Assembly: GCA_037439945.1 (NCBI GenBank)
Contig: JBBIVA010000003.1
Location: 5,716 to 69,715, forward strand
From: CALEUX01 sp037439945
Lineage (GTDB): Bacteria; Bacteroidota; Bacteroidia; Bacteroidales; Marinilabiliaceae
Length of the DNA stretch: 64,000 nucleotides
Direction: 5' to 3'
The position numbers and the translations under genes were made by a program. Under the pieces are notes generated by a model. The model was not told the origin of the DNA. It saw only the letters and a program-made list of their open reading frames with translations, and ran no database searches. Positions 1 through 7,308 of the stretch are shown here, one piece after another. Every line of letters starts with the position of its first letter. Position 1 is the first letter of the stretch.

Positions 1-71
1 TCATCACTTTACAAGGGTTAATTTCGTTTGTGGGCTTACCATGTAATTTGAAAAAAAAAGGATTATGATAA

Positions 72-98
72 CCCCGGGGCAATACTCCGGGGATTTTT
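72..98 (+). terminator. Intrinsic terminator of an upstream gene outside the window
   Basis: CCCCGG (72-77) pairs with CCGGGG (87-92) across a 9-nt loop and is followed by ATTTTTC. This is a compact GC stem with a T tract on the plus strand, so it should end a transcript entering from the left edge. Confidence 0.7.
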
Positions 99-223
99 CA
101 ACAAGCCTTGCACCACGTGGGTACATTATAAGCCAATACTGGTTTTAACTTATTGCACCCCCGGATATTGGGGATATCAAAGAGAGTTTTGTTCTAAATC
201 ATTGCCAGCCCAAATATTTTTTT

Positions 224-437
224 CACTACTATCCGATAAAAAGTGGTTTCGTCCCTAACGTGACAAAAGTTCAATTCTCAATTAAGTGTTTTACCTATGT
301 TTAGTCCCTAATGGTACTGTGCCGTCAGGTACATAATATAGGTAAAGATGAATCGACCCCAATTTTCAGTGTCCTGTAGGGACACCCCAATTAGTTGGCA
401 TTATAGCATCTTATCGAAAAATTATCGGACAGTAGTG
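224..437 (+). mobile_element. MITE-like non-autonomous element, copy 1
   Basis: This 214-bp element is bounded by imperfect terminal inverted repeats of about 20 bp that begin CACTACT(A/G)TCCGATAA. A second copy lies inverted at 60806-61020 and differs at about 14 positions by eye. It carries no transposase. Inside are short hairpin motifs built around GTCCCTAACG..GAC and GTACCTAACGGCAC-type arms. The flanks ATTTTTTT (216-223) and ATTTTTTT (438-445) look like a target duplication, although the T-rich context weakens this. Mobilisation by an IS with matching ends elsewhere in the genome is inference. Confidence 0.75.
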
Positions 438-507
438 ATTTTTTTTGTTAAATTAAACCATGTGAATAATCGGTTTATTATTCATGTTCTATTAAGGAAT
501 TTTTGGT

Positions 508-515
508 TAAATTTG
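508..515 (+). promoter_or_regulatory. Candidate sodB promoter -7 box
   Basis: TAAATTTG matches the Bacteroidota consensus TAnnTTTG and lies 25 bp before the sodB ATG, giving a leader of roughly 18 nt. No clear TTTG -33 element is seen at the expected spacing. The box lies just outside the mobile element ending at 437. Confidence 0.45.
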
Positions 516-539
516 TTAGAAATAATAAAACCTACAGCC

Positions 540-1115
540 ATGAAATTCCAATTACCAGAGTTGCCCTATACTTTAGATGCATTGGAGCCATACATTTCAA
601 AAAAAACTCTTGAGTTCCATTATGGTAAACACCACCAGGCATATGCCAACAATTTGAACAACCTTATTCAGGGAACCGAATTTGAAAACGCAAACCTCGA
701 CACAATTGTTTTGAAATCAGATGGGGCTGTTTTTAATAACGCTGCACAAGTTTGGAACCATACCTTTTATTTTATGTCATTTTCTCCGGGTGGTGGCGGG
801 GTACCAAAAGGTAAGCTGGCTGAAGCCATTGATAAAACCTTTGGTTCGTTTGATAAATTTAAAGAATTGTTTTCACAGGCGGCTGCAACACTCTTCGGTT
901 CAGGCTGGGCCTGGTTGGTAAAACGACCCGATGGTTCACTCGATATTATTAAAGAAAGCAATGCAGGCAATCCGCTGCGTAATGGTTTAACACCCATTTT
1001 AACCTGCGATGTTTGGGAACATGCTTACTATCTTGACTATCAAAACCGGAGGCTGGATTATATTCAGGGATTCTGGAATTGTATAAGTTGGGAAGTAGTT
1101 GAAAAACGGTTTTAA
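540..1115 (+). CDS. sodB: Superoxide dismutase, iron type
   Basis: Cytoplasmic dismutation of superoxide to oxygen and hydrogen peroxide. The 191-residue product has the usual Fe/Mn-SOD length and two-domain layout. Metal ligands are visible as H27, H74, D157 and H161 (the last two in the DVWEHAYY signature). The NNAAQVWNH segment with Q70, and FGSGWAWL, are typical of the Fe-type rather than the Mn-type, but Bacteroidota enzymes of this group can be cambialistic, so metal choice is not certain. The reading frame stays open back to an ATG at 348, but that extension would be translated from the mobile element; the start at 540 matches the family N-terminus (MKFQLPELPY). A TAnnTTTG box lies 25 bp upstream. 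The nitroreductase gene follows after 93 bp. Confidence 0.95.
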   Translation: MKFQLPELPYTLDALEPYISKKTLEFHYGKHHQAYANNLNNLIQGTEFENANLDTIVLKSDGAVFNNAAQVWNHTFYFMSFSPGGGGVPKGKLAEAIDKTFGSFDKFKELFSQAAATLFGSGWAWLVKRPDGSLDIIKESNAGNPLRNGLTPILTCDVWEHAYYLDYQNRRLDYIQGFWNCISWEVVEKRF

Positions 1116-1208
1116 AATTGCCTGGATACACAGGAATATTTTAAGCCCTTTAATGCCGGTAATTTTTTCAGGGTTAACTTACACAGGAAACCGATTAATA
1201 ATTAGTAT

Positions 1209-1784
1209 ATGAGCAGTTTAAAAGAATTGATTTTAAAAAACCGCAGTTGTAGGCGTTTTCATCAGGAAGTTGCCATACCAGTTGAAACATTGAGAGAACT
1301 TATAGATTTAGCCCGGATTTCATCATCGGCACGTAATTCCCAATCAATTAAATATATTATTTCAAACACCCCCGACCGCAATGCCCTTATTTTTCCACAT
1401 CTTTCGTGGGCAGGGTATCTAAAAAACTGGAATGGGGCAGTTGAGGGTGAGCGTCCATCAGCATATCTTATAATGCTTAGTGATACCCGCATTACTGATA
1501 ATTATTTTTGCGATGAAGGTATATTCGCTAATAATATTTTGCTGGGAGCCACAGAGATTGGCTTAGGAGGTTGCATAGTAGGGTCAATTGAAAGGGTAAA
1601 ACTTCAAAAGGAGCTAAGAATCCCCATGTATTTTAAAATTATACAGGTAATAGCTTTGGGTAAGCCAAAGGAAGTGGTGGTACTTGAAGATGCAAAAGAT
1701 GGTGATATAAAATACTGGCGCGATGAAAATGGGGTTCATCATGTACCCAAAAGATCTCTTGATGAATTAATTGTTGACTTATAA
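1209..1784 (+). CDS. Nitroreductase-family FMN oxidoreductase
   Basis: A 191-residue protein of the nitroreductase superfamily, which are FMN-dependent NAD(P)H oxidoreductases that usually work as dimers in the cytoplasm. The N-terminal RSCRRF motif (about residues 12-17) and the ARISSSARNSQS segment (about 35-46) are the typical FMN phosphate-binding parts. DEGIFANNILLGATEIGLGG (about 101-120) corresponds to the conserved helix, and the VIALGKP segment near the C-terminus closes the fold. The true substrate cannot be told from sequence; quinones, nitro compounds and flavins are all known for the family. It lies between sodB and folE on the same strand with 65-93 bp gaps, so co-transcription is possible but not shown. 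Confidence 0.85.
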   Translation: MSSLKELILKNRSCRRFHQEVAIPVETLRELIDLARISSSARNSQSIKYIISNTPDRNALIFPHLSWAGYLKNWNGAVEGERPSAYLIMLSDTRITDNYFCDEGIFANNILLGATEIGLGGCIVGSIERVKLQKELRIPMYFKIIQVIALGKPKEVVVLEDAKDGDIKYWRDENGVHHVPKRSLDELIVDL

Positions 1785-1849
1785 TTATTGATTCAATTGC
1801 TTTAACCCATTACATTTAAAGGCTTTTATTAAATTTTTAACTATTCAGT

Positions 1850-2473
1850 ATGGAGTTTTCTTTGAATGGTGACCATGGGTATTCAATGGTTGAAACCTAT
1901 AATGATGAAATTACCCATAAGCTATCTGAACACTATAAAGGGACATTGGTATTACTTGGAGAGGACCCAACCCGGGAAGGGCTTGAAAAAACACCGCAAA
2001 GAGTTGCCAAGGCCATGCAGTTTTTAACACAGGGATATAGCATGAAACCTGATGAAATAATAAGGTCAGCCATGTTCCGGGAAGATTACCAACAAATGGT
2101 TGTAGTAAAGGATATTGAGTTATATTCGATGTGCGAGCACCACATGCTGCCATTTTTTGGTAAGGCACATGTCGCATATATTCCACGCCATCATATTACA
2201 GGGTTAAGCAAAATTGCAAGGGTAGTTGAGGCTTTTGCTCGGCGTTTGCAGGTTCAGGAAAGGTTAACAACCCAAATAAAAGAGTGCATACAAAACACTT
2301 TAAACCCTTTGGGGGTTGCTGTTGTTATTGAGGCTCAGCATATGTGTATGCAAATGCGGGGAGTTCAAAAGCAACATTCGGTTACTACAACTTCTGATTT
2401 TACCGGGGCCTTTAAAAAAAATATGGCCACACGTGAAGAATTTTTCAATATTATAGGGTCAAATTTACATTAA
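1850..2473 (+). CDS. folE: GTP cyclohydrolase I
   Basis: Converts GTP to 7,8-dihydroneopterin triphosphate, the first step towards tetrahydrofolate and, in some bacteria, queuosine precursors. The 207-residue protein has the expected length. The zinc site is visible: C95 and H98 in SMCEHHMLP and C166 in MCMQMRG. The core segments EGLEKTPQRVAKA (substrate pocket side) and GLSKIARVV are also present, as is the QKQHSVTTTS segment near the C-terminus. The annotated ATG gives an N-terminal tail of about 12 residues before a second in-frame ATG (residue 13), so a slightly shorter protein is possible. A 402-bp region separates it from the convergent DUF4249 gene. Confidence 0.96.
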   Translation: MEFSLNGDHGYSMVETYNDEITHKLSEHYKGTLVLLGEDPTREGLEKTPQRVAKAMQFLTQGYSMKPDEIIRSAMFREDYQQMVVVKDIELYSMCEHHMLPFFGKAHVAYIPRHHITGLSKIARVVEAFARRLQVQERLTTQIKECIQNTLNPLGVAVVIEAQHMCMQMRGVQKQHSVTTTSDFTGAFKKNMATREEFFNIIGSNLH

Positions 2474-2875
2474 TAAGGATTTGGCGGTATAATATTTTGC
2501 AAATAAAATGTAATCTGAAATTACTTTTACAACCGCACTAAAAAAGCGTTGTTAACAATATTCCTTATTAGCCATATGAAAATAATATTGGGTTAATTCT
2601 TGCTTTTTATTTTATAATAGGTCGTTAAACTTTTTTAATTTGCTAAATTTTTAATTCATACAAACATGCTGCTGAACGTGTAATGTGTTTAAAATCAAGA
2701 ACCTGATTTTGTCTAACATCTAATATTCTAAAAATCTGACAATCTATTGATATTATTGAAAAAGATTAAATGTGGTATAGCAATACTGGTTTTTATTTCG
2801 GTCATAATACTTACTCCGGTTTATTTTTCACGGTTTAATATTATACCTTTAGATTGATTTATGTAATTTTCCCCT
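2474..2875. other. Convergent intergenic region, no supported gene
   Basis: This A+T-rich stretch separates folE (plus) from the DUF4249 gene (minus). I find no strong GC terminator. A 33-codon frame from a TTG (2756-2857, plus) would encode a Lys-rich start and one hydrophobic helix. It may be a chance ORF, a tiny membrane peptide or the remnant of a signal peptide, and is not called as a gene. Confidence 0.5.
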
Positions 2876-3754
2876 TTAGTCATGTTTATCGGGGTCGTAG
2901 ATAACCGATGTGGTTGAAGTGGCAACTACTGTAAAGAAACCCAGTGCACCATTGCTTATATTTCCGGGTGTATTAGCCGGAGGCCCGCTAAACAAAGGGT
3001 CATTCCCTTGTTCATTTTTTTTCACTGCATCCATAAATTCATAAAAATCCTGAGTAATTGATGCAAGTTCTAAAGTAATTATATCTCCTTTTTCAATTAG
3101 TTTCGATTTTTCCCTTGCATCTATTGATTGGGCCCAACCTCCTTTAACATAATTACCATCAAAAAACTTATCGTTTGAAATCCTTATGTCGGAAGGTTTT
3201 GATGTTACCCTGTTATTGTTTAGGCGCAACCTGTACATGTAATTGTTTTTTGTTGCTGGGGGGTCCTGAAAATAAAGAAGTACCTGGTAAATCTCCCAAT
3301 CCTTATTAAAGTATTGATATTTTAAATCAATTGAATCTGCTATAACAACCTGGGGCATTTCTGATGTTGCTGTATATGTCTCAAATATTCCGTCACTGTT
3401 AATGTCAATATTTTCAACTTTAAGTGTATAACTTTTTCCGGGTTTTGGCATAAAATCACCTGATGAAATATAATAATACCCCTTATGGTCTTTATATTCA
3501 ATTAAGTTAAATACATTTTCACCTTCAGTTATCGACACCTTGGCACCAGTTACCGGTGGTGATTCTGTTTCAGTGAAATATGGTACCGAAATTGAAAGTC
3601 TTACAATTTTAACCTGTTGTTCGTTTGACAGTATCCCATCAACAACCATTCGTTTGGCGTTGGTTTTTAACTCAAGATCAATAGTCTCTGTGCAGCTGCC
3701 TGAGAATAAAACAACCGGTGCCAGGCCTGCAAATAATAAATTGATGGTTTTCAT
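2876..3754 (-). CDS. DUF4249-family outer-membrane-associated lipoprotein
   Basis: A 292-residue predicted lipoprotein. The N-terminus has a Lys, a hydrophobic core and a lipobox-like LFSGSC, with the acylated Cys at about residue 21, followed by a Glu/Thr-rich stretch. The body matches the DUF4249 pattern known in Bacteroidota: an Ig-like first part with a VVDGILSNE motif at about residues 37-45 and a later section rich in Tyr/Asn. The function of DUF4249 proteins is not established; they are typically encoded next to TonB-dependent receptors, as here (receptor stop 156 bp upstream on the same strand). I infer an accessory surface lipoprotein of that receptor. No substrate can be assigned. 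Confidence 0.82.
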   Translation of the reverse strand: MKTINLLFAGLAPVVLFSGSCTETIDLELKTNAKRMVVDGILSNEQQVKIVRLSISVPYFTETESPPVTGAKVSITEGENVFNLIEYKDHKGYYYISSGDFMPKPGKSYTLKVENIDINSDGIFETYTATSEMPQVVIADSIDLKYQYFNKDWEIYQVLLYFQDPPATKNNYMYRLRLNNNRVTSKPSDIRISNDKFFDGNYVKGGWAQSIDAREKSKLIEKGDIITLELASITQDFYEFMDAVKKNEQGNDPLFSGPPANTPGNISNGALGFFTVVATSTTSVIYDPDKHD

Positions 3755-3795
3755 CCGTAAATAATTTTTAGTTTAAGGTCGGAGAGCTTGTTCCG

Positions 3796-3830
3796 ATACA
3801 TCGGGGGAACCTGTTTGCCTAACAGGCAGG
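3796..3830 (-). repeat. Short interspersed palindromic repeat, copy A
   Basis: The sequence contains CCTGTTTGCCTAACAGGCAGG (split for display: CCTGTTTGCC, TAACAGGCAGG), which can form hairpins from CCTGTT/AACAGG. Its reverse complement closely resembles the sequence at 6334-6372, so the two copies are inverted and lie on either side of the TonB-dependent receptor gene. It lies in the gap between the receptor and the DUF4249 gene. Confidence 0.55.
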
Positions 3831-3910
3831 CCCACATGCCCCAATTTGGCTTTGCCGTTCTTCAATTCCTAAGTTTTTGCATTTTTAACAAGAAGGCCAA
3901 ATAATCACAG

Positions 3911-6262
3911 TTAAAACCTTATTACATAACCCACCGAAGGCACTATTGAAAAAAGGTAGGTTTTTTCTGCCTCCTTTTTGTATGGGTCAACATCATCATC
4001 GTTAACAAAACCAATCATCCATGCATTTTTCCTTCCATATAAATTATAAATTGAGAAATTCCATTCGCCTTTCCATGGCCTTGAAGCCGGATTCTTACCC
4101 TGTATGGTAACGGCAATATCCAATCTGTGATAGTCAGGTAACCTTTCAGCATTCCTTTCAGAATAGATAGGTATTACTCCACCCTGAAAATCAAATCTTC
4201 CAACAGGTAATGTTACCGGCGACCCTGTAAAATATATCCAGTTACCTGATAACTGTACCTTTGGGTTAATATCATAATTAACAACCATTGAAATGTCATG
4301 GGTATGGTCATAGGGCGATAAATATGTTTTACCCTGGTTTATCCATTTACTTTTCCGTTCGGAGCGGGATAGCGTGTAGGCAACCCATCCTGATAATTGA
4401 TTGCTTTCGTACTTTGACAACCATTCAACACCCATTGACAGGGCTGAACCTGCTCTGATTTCTGCTTCAAGAACATCATTAAGCAAAAGATTTGCATGCT
4501 CTTTAAAATCGATTGAATTTTTATTTTTTTTATAGAATAATTCAAGTGAGTGTTCCCATTTTGTTGCTGAATTTATATACCCTAAACCTATTGAATATTG
4601 GTTGGAAATTTGTGGCTTTATGTTTGGCGATGAGGTAAACCAAACATCAAGGGGCGTGCCTGATGTTGAATTACTGGCAAGGTGCAGGTATTGCCTGCTA
4701 TTAGAGTAACTCCCTTTTAAAGTAAACATGGGTGATAAAATCCAGGATAAACCAATCCTTGGCTCCAAGCCAAAGTAATGGTTAAAAATCCTGCCTTTAG
4801 CATAATCTGTTGTATCAACCGTGATAAAGTTTTTATCTAAATCAAAAATTCTTGCCTTACCAATGTTTTGGAATAGTGAATACCTTAAACCGTATCTAAG
4901 AGAAACATTCCCGCCAATCTGTTTTGTGTGGCTTATATACGCTGCATGTTCAAGTGAATTTGACAGAGGTATTTTTATCTCATTAAACGACGGGTCTTCT
5001 TCGGGTGAGGAAATCCTACCGGGATTAATTGAATGAAATATTGATTGTACCCCAAATTCAACAATATCTCCTGCTTTCGGATAATAGGAAAATGCATATT
5101 TAAACGATAAATCGTTTAAATGTGAAACCCACCTGATTGGCTCAAATCCATCACCGGATGTTTCAAGAACATAATCGTACCTGCTTGCAACAAAAGTGGC
5201 ATTGCTAAACAATTTTGGCGAAAATACATGGTTCCATCTAAGGGTAAAGGTTTTATTGCCAAAATCGAGGTTTATCATTTGATTTCTGAACACATCCCTA
5301 CCGGTATAGCCACTCAGAAATATTCTGTCGTTTTCACCAACGATATAGTTAAACTTAAGGTTTGAATCATAAAAGTAAAGTCTGTTATTACGAATATCCA
5401 CATCTGATGATAACGGAAGAAACATATCCATATATGTGCGGCGGCCGCTTACCAGCAACGATGATTTATTTTTGGTCAAAGGGCCCTCTATGGTTGCACG
5501 GCTTGAAATTAACCCGATACCGGCCGATCCTGACCAGTTATTCATATTTCCATCACGGCTGCGAATATCAATTAACGAAGATAGCCGGCCACCGGTCCAG
5601 GCAGGTAAATCGCCTTTGTAAACCTGGACATCTTTAATTGCATCGTTGTTAAATATTGAGAAAAAACCAAATAAATGCCCACCGTTATACACAATTGCTT
5701 CATCAAATTGTAAGAGGTTTTGGTCAGGATTGCCACCCCGCACCGAAAGATTTGTTGAACCATCGCTCGATGATGATATCCCCGGCAAAAGCTGGATTGT
5801 TTTTAATGGGTCAGTTTCACCAAAAATTACAGGTAATTTTCTTATCTCTGAAGAGTTTAGTTTTTCCAGCCCCAATATTGTTTGACGCCTTTGATCAACT
5901 TTTAATGAACCGGTTACTTCTATTTCCTTCAAATTATGTGTTGCTAAAATAAGTTCCGGATTAATCCTGGTATTATCATTTAGGTCAATATTTAATGATA
6001 ATGGCTGGTATCCGATAAAACTAATTATTATGGTATGATAACCTGAAGGTAAAGCCAGGGAATAAAACCCATAAACATTCGTTATTGTTCCAAGTAATGT
6101 TTCTTTTGAATACACTGATGCCCCCGGAAGAATTTCACCCGATGTTTTATTTTTTACAAAGCCACTGATAACAAACATGTTCCTTGTTTCCTGTGCTTCT
6201 GAAAACGATGGATTACATGATATTAACAGTATAAAAAGAACAAATATGCCGAATTGATTCAT
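3911..6262 (-). CDS. TonB-dependent receptor with carboxypeptidase-like N-terminal domain
   Basis: A 783-residue outer-membrane receptor. Order of parts: signal peptide (about 1-23, with a hydrophobic LFILLISC core); a CarboxypepD_reg-like beta-sandwich (about 30-110; motifs ISGFVKN, GYHTIIISFIGYQ) typical of Bacteroidota receptors; a plug domain (about 140-250; SVRGGNPDQNL, VQVYKGDLPA); and a 22-strand-type barrel ending in an aromatic-rich terminus (VGYVIRF). It lacks the long SusC insertions and has no SusD neighbour, so it is better called a DUF4249-associated receptor than a SusC homologue. Energy would come from TonB-ExbBD (an exb operon lies at 10.4-12.8 kb). The ligand is unknown. Inverted short repeats lie on both sides of the gene. 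Confidence 0.9.
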   Translation of the reverse strand: MNQFGIFVLFILLISCNPSFSEAQETRNMFVISGFVKNKTSGEILPGASVYSKETLLGTITNVYGFYSLALPSGYHTIIISFIGYQPLSLNIDLNDNTRINPELILATHNLKEIEVTGSLKVDQRRQTILGLEKLNSSEIRKLPVIFGETDPLKTIQLLPGISSSSDGSTNLSVRGGNPDQNLLQFDEAIVYNGGHLFGFFSIFNNDAIKDVQVYKGDLPAWTGGRLSSLIDIRSRDGNMNNWSGSAGIGLISSRATIEGPLTKNKSSLLVSGRRTYMDMFLPLSSDVDIRNNRLYFYDSNLKFNYIVGENDRIFLSGYTGRDVFRNQMINLDFGNKTFTLRWNHVFSPKLFSNATFVASRYDYVLETSGDGFEPIRWVSHLNDLSFKYAFSYYPKAGDIVEFGVQSIFHSINPGRISSPEEDPSFNEIKIPLSNSLEHAAYISHTKQIGGNVSLRYGLRYSLFQNIGKARIFDLDKNFITVDTTDYAKGRIFNHYFGLEPRIGLSWILSPMFTLKGSYSNSRQYLHLASNSTSGTPLDVWFTSSPNIKPQISNQYSIGLGYINSATKWEHSLELFYKKNKNSIDFKEHANLLLNDVLEAEIRAGSALSMGVEWLSKYESNQLSGWVAYTLSRSERKSKWINQGKTYLSPYDHTHDISMVVNYDINPKVQLSGNWIYFTGSPVTLPVGRFDFQGGVIPIYSERNAERLPDYHRLDIAVTIQGKNPASRPWKGEWNFSIYNLYGRKNAWMIGFVNDDDVDPYKKEAEKTYLFSIVPSVGYVIRF

Positions 6263-6333
6263 ATATATTACAAACCTTTGAAACGATTATGTTTGCAAAT
6301 ATCGCAAACACTTTTAAAAAATGAGTCATGTTA

Positions 6334-6372
6334 GCCTGCCTGTTCGGCAGACAGGTTTCCTCGAATTGCGGG
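6334..6372 (+). repeat. Short interspersed palindromic repeat, copy B
   Basis: GCCTGCCTGTTCGGCAGACAGG is split here as GCCTGCCTGTT and CGGCAGACAGG; CTGCC pairs with GGCAG around a short loop. It resembles the reverse complement of 3796-3830. It sits in the 322-bp divergent gap (6263-6584) between the receptor (minus) and the beta-barrel gene (plus). The rest of that gap is A+T-rich, and I found no exact TAnnTTTG box in it. Confidence 0.55.
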
Positions 6373-6584
6373 GACTCTAAAATAAAATTTATTCACCTGT
6401 TAAAACAATGGACTAAAGGTCATAATTTCAAATAACCATTACAAATAATTTGCCTTTATAACTTAATTCATATAGTTTTTTTGTAGGAAATTTGGCATTT
6501 GGTTTCTAAATTTTGATTATTATCCGTTATTTAGTTTTCAAATAATAAAATAATTAGTGAGTTGTTTAATTAAACTTTAAAATC

Positions 6585-7241
6585 ATGAAAAAATATCTTT
6601 TGGTATTTATACTATGTGCTGGCACACAAATATTGGTTGCTCAAAACCATTTTCAACTGGGGATGAAACTGGGGTTTAACTCAACTAGTTTTAATACTGA
6701 TAATGCTTCAAAAATTTTGTCAGGTACCGGTGATTACACTTTTTCAAAGGCGAAAGATGATTTCAAAAGCGGCTATTTGATAGGTGCCTATTCACGAATA
6801 GGATTAATTGGCAAACTGTCGTTGCAACCCGAACTTTATTTTGGCAAGAAGAGTGGTGAAACAGATTTTTATCTTAAATCCACATCAATGACTGATATTA
6901 TTGTTTCTGAAAAAGTATCATATTACAGCTGGGATATTCCAATTCTTGCACATCTTAAACTCGTTGATCTTAAAGTAATGAATCTTTATAGTGTTGCCGG
7001 CCCGGTGGTTTCGTTCAAGGTAAATGATAAATCAAGCCTTTCATCATTAAGCAGCGATTTAAACAAAGAAAATATTAAAGGGGCTAACTGGAATTTTCAG
7101 ATGGGTGGTGGATTGGAAGTTTGGAAGCTTAATTTTGATGTGAGATATGAATGGGGATTAAACGATGTTTCGAAAACAAAACTTGAAAGAAAAAGCAATG
7201 CCCTTATTTTTTCATTAGGTTACCGTTTTTTGGGATTATAG
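6585..7241 (+). CDS. Outer-membrane beta-barrel protein (PorT/OMP_b-brl family-like)
   Basis: A 218-residue exported protein. It opens with a clear signal peptide (MKKYLLVFILCAGTQILVAQ, probable cleavage after residue 20) followed by FQLGMKLGFNSTSF, the usual first strand of the small Bacteroidota beta-barrel family. Alternating hydrophobic strands with Gly/Tyr turns continue to a C-terminal LIFSLGYRFLGL, consistent with an 8-strand barrel. Function in the outer membrane is not known; the family includes small porin-like and PorT-like proteins, and this one has no sequence feature that decides between them. It is transcribed away from the TonB-dependent receptor and ends against a strong bidirectional terminator. 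Confidence 0.8.
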   Translation: MKKYLLVFILCAGTQILVAQNHFQLGMKLGFNSTSFNTDNASKILSGTGDYTFSKAKDDFKSGYLIGAYSRIGLIGKLSLQPELYFGKKSGETDFYLKSTSMTDIIVSEKVSYYSWDIPILAHLKLVDLKVMNLYSVAGPVVSFKVNDKSSLSSLSSDLNKENIKGANWNFQMGGGLEVWKLNFDVRYEWGLNDVSKTKLERKSNALIFSLGYRFLGL

Positions 7242-7270
7242 TTAAACAATAAATTTAAAACGAAATATTA

Positions 7271-7308
7271 GCCCAAATTACTCATTTTTAGAAATGAGTA
7301 ATTTGGGC
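7271..7308. terminator. Bidirectional hairpin terminator between convergent genes
   Basis: A perfect 17-bp stem (7271-7287 with 7292-7308) closes a 4-nt loop. It sits directly between the beta-barrel gene (plus, stop at 7241) and the receiver/ATP-grasp gene (minus, stop codon at 7309-7311). The arms are GCCC at the base with A/T-rich upper parts, so it can act in both directions. Confidence 0.75.

Larger units (their letters stand above)
1..539. other. Intergenic lead-in region before sodB
   Basis: No convincing gene lies here. The stretch holds a terminator hairpin (72-98) for a gene left of the window, a complete short inverted-repeat mobile element (224-437), and a Bacteroidota-type -7 box (508-515) just upstream of sodB. 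The remaining sequence, about 99-223, is A+T-rich and shows nothing I recognise. Confidence 0.7.

Noticed and set aside
348..539. N-terminal extension of sodB, 64 codons in frame
   Set aside because: It lies mostly within the mobile element, shows no SOD similarity, and the start at 540 gives the family N-terminus with a promoter box upstream.
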